Assembly: GCA_036130055.1 (NCBI GenBank)
Contig: JAYYOR010000034.1
Span: 1-19,919 of the forward strand
Direction of reading: 5' to 3'
DNA from: TMED69 sp036130055
GTDB taxonomy: Bacteria; Pseudomonadota; Gammaproteobacteria; Ga0077536
Length of the DNA stretch: 19,919 nucleotides
The notes beneath the pieces are model-generated. The model did not search any database. It was not told the DNA's origin and saw only the letters and a list, made by a program, of their open reading frames with translations. The stretch's first letter is position 1; each line of letters starts with the position of its first letter. Below are positions 14,138 to 19,919 of this stretch, in pieces. The position numbers were made by a program, and so were the translations under genes.

Positions 14138-14180
14138 AATTTCTATCGAAAATTCAAGCAAACTACTGGATATAGAAATT
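14138..14180. repeat. Inverted repeat upstream of a small secreted-protein gene
   Basis: AATTTCTAT (14138-14146) and ATAGAAATT (14172-14180) are 9-base perfect inverted arms separated by 25 bases, inside the 215-base intergenic stretch 14031-14245. That stretch otherwise holds only AT-rich sequence and the ribosome-binding site of the next gene. The repeat could be an operator or chance in AT-rich DNA. Confidence 0.25.
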
Positions 14181-14245
14181 AAATAGACTTCAAGGTACCA
14201 TTAACAACTAGTGTAAATTTTTTTATATAGCGATAAGGATCCAAG

Positions 14246-14692
14246 ATGAATAAAGTATTTCTAATAATAACTTTAGCATTTTTAATGGTGCCATCAATAA
14301 GTTTCGGAGCATATGGAGCTAAGGATTTAAATTTGAAATTTTTGTGTTTCGCATCTATTGCTGACGAGCAGGCAAAAGATAAAATCTCTATGCAAAACCA
14401 AGCCTCACCTCCTAAATATCCGGTAGCTCTTTCTTTTAAAGGAAAGAAGGCTTATTTGAGCACTATAGTCATGAACGAAAATGAAATTTTGAAGCAACGA
14501 GATCAAAAATTTAGTTATACTGTCTATGTTGATAAAATTGCGTTAAAACAAAAAGGTGGTAATCAACGATTATCATTAGACAAAAACACGTACGAATTAA
14601 CAGGTGAGCGGGGTTTTATTGACAGAGTTTGTGAGTCAAAAACCGAAATTGAGATCAAGAACCTAATTGATAAGATTTTATCTAGAACCTGA
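14246..14692 (+). CDS. Small secreted protein, unknown
   Basis: A 148-residue protein with a clear signal peptide: Lys3, a hydrophobic core (about 4-18) and a likely cleavage site after ISFG/A near residue 22. The mature part is basic and strand-rich (PVALSFKGKKAYLSTIV, KFSYTVYVDKIALKQKG) and includes two cysteines (34 and about 128) that may form a disulfide. The start is supported by AAGGA (14235-14239) seven bases before the ATG. No family is recognised; the beta-rich pattern fits a small periplasmic binding or inhibitor-like protein, which is inference. It stands alone, with no co-directional neighbour close by. Confidence 0.7.
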   Translation: MNKVFLIITLAFLMVPSISFGAYGAKDLNLKFLCFASIADEQAKDKISMQNQASPPKYPVALSFKGKKAYLSTIVMNENEILKQRDQKFSYTVYVDKIALKQKGGNQRLSLDKNTYELTGERGFIDRVCESKTEIEIKNLIDKILSRT

Positions 14693-14806
14693 ATATGTCA
14701 AAGCCTTTGTATCAAGTGAAGGGTGTGTGCGAATTGAAGAAAAATATTTAAATAGAATAAAAAATGATAAAATAAGTGAAATAACAATCCTACAAGCTTT
14801 AATCAC

Positions 14807-14944
14807 TTAAATGGCCTTTAACCAAGTCCATATTATTAAAAAAGAAATTATCACTAATGGCAGTACGGCTCCGAAGATTTTATTATGAATAAGCAGTTTT
14901 ATTAGAAAAAACCATAGGCAAACTAAAATAAATAAAAATATCAT
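14807..14944 (-). CDS. Possible 45-residue two-helix membrane protein
   Basis: In the 277-base gap 14693-14969 the minus strand has a 45-codon frame from ATG (14944-14942) to TAA (14809-14807). It reads as two hydrophobic segments (2-19 and 24-42) around a short polar turn HNK, with a Pro in the second helix and two Trp near the end. It lies 25 bases downstream of the tandem paralogues on the same strand. No Shine-Dalgarno sequence is seen, and AT-rich DNA often gives hydrophobic frames by chance. The rest of the gap shows nothing recognisable. Confidence 0.35.
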   Translation of the reverse strand: MIFLFILVCLWFFLIKLLIHNKIFGAVLPLVIISFLIIWTWLKAI

Positions 14945-14969
14945 AAATAAATTCTGTATTTAATAAAAA

Positions 14970-15440
14970 CTAATTCTGGCATGTGTCTGGAAATGATTCG
15001 ATGAGATTACGAAATTCTTCAGAAAAAGTATTAGCTCTTACTTCATAGATAGGACGCATCTTGCACTGTTTATATAAACTTTTTAGTCCGTTAAGCTTTG
15101 AGTGCCAAGTAGTTTCATCCATTAGACCTTCTCGGAATTGATAGAAATCATTCTCGTACACAAAATAACCTAAATGAACGGCATTACGATGACTAATTTC
15201 AATAGGTGAGAAAGTATAGTCGTATTTTTGTTCGAAATAAACGGATTGAAAATCAATGCCTTTGTCGTCCATCGCCCTTATGGTTTGAGTGGTTAGTGCA
15301 GATCTGGATTGATGTTGACTAGCAATCGCTATTTTTTGAGTTTGCCGCATCTCAAGTCCAACAAATATTAATGATCCTATTATTCCTAAGATACCCATTA
15401 ACTGCACTATGAATCCGTAGTTGAATTTTTCTTTTAGCAT
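14970..15440 (-). CDS. Short single-helix protein, paralogue A of three in the window
   Basis: A 156-residue protein with one N-terminal membrane helix (about 10-30, MGILGIIGSLIFVGLEM) followed by the conserved RQTQKIAIA and a mostly helical polar domain. Shared blocks with the two other copies are FQSVYFE, HRNAVH, YENDFYQFREGLMDE.TW, Y..C and F.E.F..LIESFPD.C. Two conserved cysteines near the C-terminus may pair. The function is unknown; such proteins occur as unnamed families in marine gammaproteobacteria. It begins two bases after the stop of paralogue B on the same strand and is probably co-transcribed with it. Membrane orientation is unclear: the basic residues after the helix favour C-terminus inside, the Cys pair favours outside. 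Confidence 0.75.
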   Translation of the reverse strand: MLKEKFNYGFIVQLMGILGIIGSLIFVGLEMRQTQKIAIASQHQSRSALTTQTIRAMDDKGIDFQSVYFEQKYDYTFSPIEISHRNAVHLGYFVYENDFYQFREGLMDETTWHSKLNGLKSLYKQCKMRPIYEVRANTFSEEFRNLIESFPDTCQN

Positions 15441-15442
15441 TT

Positions 15443-15934
15443 CTATTTGATTTTGTCTGTATGATTTTCGCTACAGTTGTCTGGAAAATTCCTTACTATC
15501 TCGCTAAAAGCTACGGAAAACATATTTGCTCTTGCATCAAATAGTTCGCGTAAATCACAATTATTGTAAATCCATTGCATCCCGATTAATTTGGCTTGCC
15601 ACGTAGCTTCATCCATCAGCCCTTGTTTGTATTGGTATAAATCATTTTCAAATAAGAACCAAACCGCATGTACGGAGTTTCGGTGGGCTATCTCCTGATT
15701 GCTAAGCTCTTTGTCTTTATCGAGTTCAAAAAATACCGATTGAAAATCAATATTATTAAGACTGTAGCCTTCAATAATCTTCATTCCCAATGCTGCTCTT
15801 CCTTGCTGTTGGCCAGCTATTGCAATTTTTTGGGTTTGAATGATTTCCATTGCAACAAAAATCAGCGAACCAATAATGCCAACCATACCAAAAAGTTGTA
15901 TGATTATATTAAAATCAACTTTTACTTTAATCAA
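15443..15934 (-). CDS. Short single-helix protein, paralogue B of three in the window
   Basis: A 163-residue relative of the gene just downstream. It has the same N-terminal helix (about 12-31, GMVGIIGSLIFVAMEI), the QTQKIAIAGQQQ..AALG block and the C-terminal pattern YNNCDLRELFDARANMFS...NFPDNC with both conserved cysteines. It is closer to the plus-strand copy at 18717 in the QQQ and YNNC segments, while sharing the RAN.FS segment with copy A. It is the first gene of the tandem pair. The region upstream (15935-16030) contains a 10-base palindrome CTTACGTAAG (15955-15964) and the hairpin at 15981-16007. No function can be assigned. Confidence 0.75.
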   Translation of the reverse strand: MIKVKVDFNIIIQLFGMVGIIGSLIFVAMEIIQTQKIAIAGQQQGRAALGMKIIEGYSLNNIDFQSVFFELDKDKELSNQEIAHRNSVHAVWFLFENDLYQYKQGLMDEATWQAKLIGMQWIYNNCDLRELFDARANMFSVAFSEIVRNFPDNCSENHTDKIK

Positions 15935-15980
15935 ATTGTCCTCTACTTTTAAAGCTTACGTAAGTCAGATTAAATCTTTA

Positions 15981-16007
15981 TTTAATGATATCATCAATAT
16001 CGTTAAA
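15981..16007. terminator. AT-rich hairpin behind the methyltransferase gene
   Basis: TTTAATGATAT (15981-15991) and ATATCGTTAAA (15997-16007) form an 11-base stem with one G-T pair and a 5-base loop. On the minus strand it lies 24 bases after the stop of the FkbM-like gene and before the start of paralogue B. A terminator or a regulator site are both possible; there is no GC-rich stem or long T-run. Confidence 0.35.
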
Positions 16008-16030
16008 TTATTTTCACGTAGAACCTATAA

Positions 16031-17038
16031 TTACTGATTAAGCTCTTTCAATGATGTTATTGAATTTGATTCGACTTCAATCAAAGGTAACTCATGTATC
16101 TCTTTATATCTAGCGTCTCCACTTAAATAATTTAAATCGCCCTTTTGATTTCTCGAATCTCTAAATTGGGACAAGACATAGGCTTCTTCCGTTATCTTTG
16201 GTGTCAAACGACCAATTCTTTCTTCTTTCACAAAAAAAATATTGTTTCCAAAATTGTTAGAGCCGACTAATTTATAGCCTTTTTGTTTCCCTAATATTTC
16301 GAATGCTTTCATCGAAGCCCCCCAGTATAAACACGAATAATGAGCTTCCTTTCTATCAAATTTTGGCGAGTAGGGTACACTAACGGCATGTTGTGAACCA
16401 AAAACACTGTTCCATTCAATAATCACAATAACTGGATCAATAACGTTAATTCGTTCCCAGACCCAATAGTCATTACCATCAATATCGATACTTAATAAGC
16501 CAATTTTACCCAAGAAGCCTGATTCCCCAATGAGTCTATTAATATTGTCTTTATCTATCCATGCGTCTATAGCAGTTAGATTTGATTTCCAGTATAGATT
16601 ATCCTTCCTAATTTTTTTTATATTACGTTGACTGCCATCGATAATTAACCCTTTCCAAAAGTTATTCATCAGCAAAAATCTGGTATTGGCTTCGGAGTAA
16701 TCTTCAACTCCAAATTCTACAAAAATTTTTTCCTCAGTTTTTATCTCTGCTTCTCGAATAAGGTATTGTATTATTCCATCTTCGCCAGACTGTGAGAAAA
16801 CCTTGAATTCGGCCTCATTCAAATTATTAAAAGGAGCTCTTTTGGAATTTTCTATTGCTAGAGTTCGTCCTTGCAGTAGCAATATGTTGCTAAGGTTTTC
16901 ATTGCGAGTAGAAAAAAAACTAATAGACGCCACCAAACGATCCTGTATGTTTAATATTTTATTAAATAGACTGCTCGAATTTAGTGCTTCTTTGGCTATT
17001 TTAATTACAGAATGGAAGTAGCGTTTTAGTAATTTCAT
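16031..17038 (-). CDS. FkbM-like SAM-dependent methyltransferase
   Basis: A 335-residue protein. An N-terminal helical region (1-75) precedes FSQSGEDGII (81-90) and FVEFGVEDYSEANT (106-119), the start of a Rossmann-like methyltransferase fold with the E/D-x-G-type SAM site, followed by GLIIDG (about 130-135) and LLSIDIDGNDYW (181-192). This pattern is typical of FkbM-like methyltransferases of polysaccharide and small-molecule loci. Part of the first motif deviates (EFGVEDYSE in place of the common EFGVxDGxE), so activity is likely but not certain. The acceptor is unknown; the nearby acyltransferase suggests a surface glycan. It is on the minus strand, divergent from the amidase gene with 169 bases between starts. 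Confidence 0.75.
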   Translation of the reverse strand: MKLLKRYFHSVIKIAKEALNSSSLFNKILNIQDRLVASISFFSTRNENLSNILLLQGRTLAIENSKRAPFNNLNEAEFKVFSQSGEDGIIQYLIREAEIKTEEKIFVEFGVEDYSEANTRFLLMNNFWKGLIIDGSQRNIKKIRKDNLYWKSNLTAIDAWIDKDNINRLIGESGFLGKIGLLSIDIDGNDYWVWERINVIDPVIVIIEWNSVFGSQHAVSVPYSPKFDRKEAHYSCLYWGASMKAFEILGKQKGYKLVGSNNFGNNIFFVKEERIGRLTPKITEEAYVLSQFRDSRNQKGDLNYLSGDARYKEIHELPLIEVESNSITSLKELNQ

Positions 17039-17207
17039 TTATTGCCAATTAGTTTTTTGTTAACCTTGTTGATGTAAGATTAATATAGCATGAAATTCTT
17101 GGTTATTGAAAAAAGCCAACTCAATGGATTAAGAATACCAAGCAATTCAACGGTTTGCTAATCGCGTCAGAAAAAGAATAAAATAGAATTGTTAGATAGG
17201 GATATTT

Positions 17208-18677
17208 ATGAGTTTTCAAATTAAAGAAGCGACCATTTCAAAAATTCATTCAGAACTAATGTCAAGTAGAATTACTACGACTGAGCTAGTACAAGGATAT
17301 TTGGATAGAATAGAAAATATTGATAGTAAAGGTCCAAAATTAAATTCAATAGTTACCATTAACCCCAGAGCGCTTCAGGAAGCAAAAAGACTTGATGATT
17401 ATCAAAAGTCGCAGGGAAGATTATATGGCCCGCTTCATGGAATACCTGTTGTGGTTAAAGATCAAATTGAAACGGCTGGAATTATGACCACTTTTGGTTC
17501 AGTTGCTATGGATGGATATGTTCCAAAAGAGGATGCAACTATTATATCAAAGTTAAAAGATGCTGGAGCTATTATCTTAGCTAAAACAACCATGCCAGAT
17601 TTTGCTACATCTTGGTTCGGATACTCGTCGAAAAGCGGGGTGTCGAAAAACCCGTATGATTTGGCGTATGATCCAGGAGGATCGAGTGGGGGTACCGGAA
17701 TCGCAGTCGCGGCTAACCTTGCGACTGTCGGTATTGGTGAGGATACTGGAGGTTCTGTGAGGTTGCCTGCTTCTTTCAATAACCTAGTAGGATTAAAACC
17801 AACTCCAGGCCTGATCAGCAGGCATGGGATGTCTCCACTGGTTAAGTTTCAGGACTCTGCCGGGCCTATGTGTCGCACAGTAGAAGACATGATACGTGTT
17901 TTAAATATAATTGCTGGTTTTGATGCTAAAGATCCTTTCACATCGACAGCTGTTATCTCTGGCAAACTTCTCTCTAAAGATGAGGTTTCTATAGACGCCT
18001 TTAAAGAGTGCAGGGTAGGAGTATTACATCAGGTATTAGAAAATATTGAAAATAAAAGTGCAAATTCTGTCGGTCTAGTTATCCAACAAGCAATCGAAGA
18101 TATTGTGAGTTTAGGTGCAACCGTAATTGATATAGAAATTCCTAATTTGGAGCACTATCTTGATTTAAGTTCTCTTTATGTGATTCGATCAAAATATGAT
18201 ATAGATAATTTTCTTGCAAGCCGATCAACACCAGTCAAATCTATTGAAGAGATTTATAATAGTAAACAATACCATCCTTCTCTTGAATTATTTGAAATGC
18301 TAGCTAATGGCCCCAACAATCCCGAAAAAGAGATAGATTATTTCGAGCGTTATGTTGCTTGTCAGGAATTTCAGCGAGTGATACTTAATGAGATGGGGAA
18401 AAACAATGTCGATGTCATTATGTATCCTACTACTAGCATTCCGGCGCCAAGCAGAGCTGAATTAGATAACGGGAAGTGGACTACTTTTACCTATCCCACC
18501 AATACCCTTATAGCGGCGCAAAGTTGGCTTCCAGCAGTGACAGTGCCAGCGGGGTTTGCGGGAAATTTACCAGTGGGTTTGGAGTTTATGGGCGCGCCAT
18601 ATTCCGAAAATATTCTTTGTTCAAAAGCTTTTGCCTTTGAACAAAGAACCCGTCATCGTTCAAGTCCGGCTATCTAA
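17208..18677 (+). CDS. Amidase-signature family hydrolase
   Basis: A 489-residue enzyme that hydrolyses amide bonds through a Ser-cisSer-Lys triad. The visible triad is Lys84 in VVVKDQ, Ser159 in GGSSGG (157-162) and Ser183 in DTGGSVR (179-185); the full signature region runs from about 154 to 200, ending in GLKPT. The C-terminal part has YPTTSIPAP and a closing PVGLEFMGAPYSE segment, as in stand-alone amidases, and the length is normal. It is not GatA: no gatB or gatC is nearby. The substrate cannot be told from sequence. GATAGGG upstream of ATG 17208 is a usable ribosome-binding site. A third copy of the small single-helix family follows 39 bases downstream on the same strand and may be co-transcribed. 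Confidence 0.9.
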   Translation: MSFQIKEATISKIHSELMSSRITTTELVQGYLDRIENIDSKGPKLNSIVTINPRALQEAKRLDDYQKSQGRLYGPLHGIPVVVKDQIETAGIMTTFGSVAMDGYVPKEDATIISKLKDAGAIILAKTTMPDFATSWFGYSSKSGVSKNPYDLAYDPGGSSGGTGIAVAANLATVGIGEDTGGSVRLPASFNNLVGLKPTPGLISRHGMSPLVKFQDSAGPMCRTVEDMIRVLNIIAGFDAKDPFTSTAVISGKLLSKDEVSIDAFKECRVGVLHQVLENIENKSANSVGLVIQQAIEDIVSLGATVIDIEIPNLEHYLDLSSLYVIRSKYDIDNFLASRSTPVKSIEEIYNSKQYHPSLELFEMLANGPNNPEKEIDYFERYVACQEFQRVILNEMGKNNVDVIMYPTTSIPAPSRAELDNGKWTTFTYPTNTLIAAQSWLPAVTVPAGFAGNLPVGLEFMGAPYSENILCSKAFAFEQRTRHRSSPAI

Positions 18678-18716
18678 TCTTTAAATGATAATATTCTGTA
18701 GGGAGTATTTTAACTT

Positions 18717-19193
18717 ATGGGAAAAATAAACAATAACACTGTTGTCCAACTTATCGGGATGCTAGGTATTATTAGTTCTCTCATATTTGTCGGATTGGAA
18801 ATGCGACAAACCCAAAAAATTGCAATAGCGGGTCAACAACAAGCTAGGTCAGCACTTGGGAATACGGTGATTTTATCAATGAATGACATCGGAGTTGATG
18901 TTCAATCAGTTTATTTTGAGGGTAAATCGCGAACCGATTTGAGTTTAGAGCAGATAGCTTTGCGCAATACTTCACATATAGCATGGTTTTTATATGAAAA
19001 CGATTTCTACCAATACGAACAAGGTTTGATGGATGATGAGACCTGGGACGCTAAAGTAGTAGCGATGAAAGCTTTGTATAATAATTGTGCTGTTCGATCG
19101 ATAGTTATGACAAGGAAGCCGACTTTTTCGAAACCCTTGAAAGATTTAATTGAAACTTTTCCAGATCGCTGTGCGGAGCTTAATACGGAATAA
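18717..19193 (+). CDS. Short single-helix protein, paralogue C of three in the window
   Basis: A 158-residue member of the same family as the minus-strand pair at 14970-15934. It has the N-terminal helix (about 10-28, IGMLGIISSLIFVGLEM), RQTQKIAIAGQQQARSALG, VQSVYFEG, NTSHIAWFLYENDFYQYEQGLMDDETW, YNNC and ETFPDRC. The two C-terminal cysteines are conserved. A purine-rich AGGGAG is upstream of the ATG with slightly long spacing. It follows the amidase closely. Function unknown; three copies within 5 kb point to local duplication and possibly to a family that co-varies with its neighbours. Confidence 0.75.
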   Translation: MGKINNNTVVQLIGMLGIISSLIFVGLEMRQTQKIAIAGQQQARSALGNTVILSMNDIGVDVQSVYFEGKSRTDLSLEQIALRNTSHIAWFLYENDFYQYEQGLMDDETWDAKVVAMKALYNNCAVRSIVMTRKPTFSKPLKDLIETFPDRCAELNTE

Positions 19194-19281
19194 ACTATGC
19201 AATCAAATAATATTGAAAAAAAGGGTCAGTGATAAGCTTACTAGTCAATTTAAATATTACAAGTAACAAGGAATGGTTAAA

Positions 19282-19902
19282 TCATTCAAGCGGTTTGATG
19301 TAGGGTTGGATCTTATTTTGATAAACCATTCCAGAGGGAACATCTGATGTGACAACTGAGCCTGCGGAAATGACACTACCACTACCAATTCTTACGCCTT
19401 GTAAAATAGTTGCGCCGAAACTTATCCAAACATCGTCTTCAATTACTATTGGTTTTGCAGATACGCCTGGAACTTTATCCCAAGATTCTGGATGCCCTTG
19501 TTCAAATATAGTTTTAAAGTGTTCATGTCTCTCCTCAGCATTCTTGGAATGGGCGGTGCCATCATGAATATTTACATTATGTGCTATTAATACACGGTTA
19601 CCGATTTGAATAGACTGCATAGACCATATTTCAGTTCTCAATCCAATGTAACAAAAGTCTCCTATATTTATTTGTCCACCATGGCCATACAATAATAGTC
19701 GTCCCCTGCAATAGGTGTTTTTACCTATATTAATGTACTTAGCGGATTTTCTATTATTATTTACATCAGCCTCTGGCCCAAATTTCGATCCATGTCCTAA
19801 TCGACAACGTTTTGATAATAAATACGTTTTTATTTTTTGTAGAATTATATTTGGTAAATTAGCAAAATTTGATGTAAAAAATGAAAAACGATCTTTTTGC
19901 AT
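19282..19902 (-). CDS. Hexapeptide-repeat acyltransferase (LbH/WbbJ type)
   Basis: A 206-residue protein with imperfect hexapeptide repeats forming a left-handed beta helix: INIGKNTYCRG, INIGDFCYIG, IQIGNRVLIAHNVNI, IVIEDDVWISFGATIL, VRIGSGSVISAGSVVTSDVP. The loop H113-D-G-T-A-H118 carries the usual catalytic-type histidine near the acyl-CoA site, followed by the characteristic loop excursion (119-150). It ends with the usual short C-terminal tail. Such enzymes acetylate sugars of O-antigen or capsule, or serine or maltose; the sequence fits the sugar-modifying WbbJ-like group best. The start ATG (19902-19900) lies near the right edge of the window, so its upstream partners are not visible. 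The 88-base spacer before it shows nothing notable. Confidence 0.87.
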   Translation of the reverse strand: MQKDRFSFFTSNFANLPNIILQKIKTYLLSKRCRLGHGSKFGPEADVNNNRKSAKYINIGKNTYCRGRLLLYGHGGQINIGDFCYIGLRTEIWSMQSIQIGNRVLIAHNVNIHDGTAHSKNAEERHEHFKTIFEQGHPESWDKVPGVSAKPIVIEDDVWISFGATILQGVRIGSGSVISAGSVVTSDVPSGMVYQNKIQPYIKPLE

Positions 19903-19919
19903 TATTATTTACTTCAAAA

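Noticed and set aside
17208..18677. GatA subunit of the tRNA amidotransferase
   Set aside because: No gatB or gatC is adjacent, and the C-terminal part resembles stand-alone amidases.
1..19919. CRISPR array, tRNA, rRNA, insertion sequence or prophage
   Set aside because: No regularly spaced repeats, no cloverleaf or rRNA-like stretch and no transposase, integrase or phage protein was seen on either strand.

Overview
The window is about 20 kb of AT-rich DNA (by eye mid-30s % GC) with dense, mostly ordinary bacterial gene packing. The families present (Zur with a ZrgA-type zinc protein, the DUF3299 plus MacB-like transporter set known from Pseudomonas, a YceF-type Maf protein, outer-membrane lipoprotein and porin) point to a Gram-negative gammaproteobacterium, probably marine. 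No tRNA, rRNA, CRISPR array or insertion sequence was seen.

Region 1 (1-4424) is a zinc-homeostasis block. After the last 46 codons of an outer-membrane beta-barrel protein there is a perfect 18-bp Zur operator (261-278), then a run of ZrgA/DUF2796, Zur and a MerC-domain membrane protein. A convergent DUF3299 lipid/metal-export accessory gene follows, and divergent from it an ABC ATPase and a MacB/FtsX-like permease. This is the same gene set as the Zur-regulated PA4063-PA4066 cluster of Pseudomonas aeruginosa, rearranged.

Region 2 (4531-12787) is the most interesting part: a tightly coupled run of eight genes, nearly all overlapping or separated by a few bases. It encodes a secreted low-complexity protein, an outer-membrane lipoprotein with a CsgG/LpoB-like N-terminal region, a single-pass TPR protein, a single-pass PEGA-repeat protein ending in a SUMF1 (formylglycine-enzyme fold) domain without the catalytic cysteines, a previously uncalled 41-residue membrane peptide, a four-helix MotA/TolQ/ExbB-type proton channel, and two von Willebrand A (vWA) proteins. 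Both vWA proteins begin with the same membrane helix motif, FLD-x-x-x-CG-x-GA, which resembles the proton-carrying Asp helix of MotB/ExbD/TolR. My reading is that this is a proton-driven envelope machine in which the usual MotB/ExbD partner is replaced by a pair of periplasmic vWA proteins, linked outward through PEGA/TPR/SUMF1 modules to an outer-membrane lipoprotein. I do not recognise it as a named system.

Region 3 (12788-14969) holds a YceF-like Maf nucleotide pyrophosphatase, a small secreted protein with two cysteines, and several small membrane proteins of unknown function.

Region 4 (14970-19919) contains three paralogues of a short single-helix protein family (two in tandem on the minus strand, one on the plus strand), surrounding a FkbM-like methyltransferase and an amidase-signature hydrolase, and ends with a hexapeptide-repeat acyltransferase. 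The methyltransferase and acyltransferase suggest a surface-glycan or secondary modification locus, but no complete pathway is visible.
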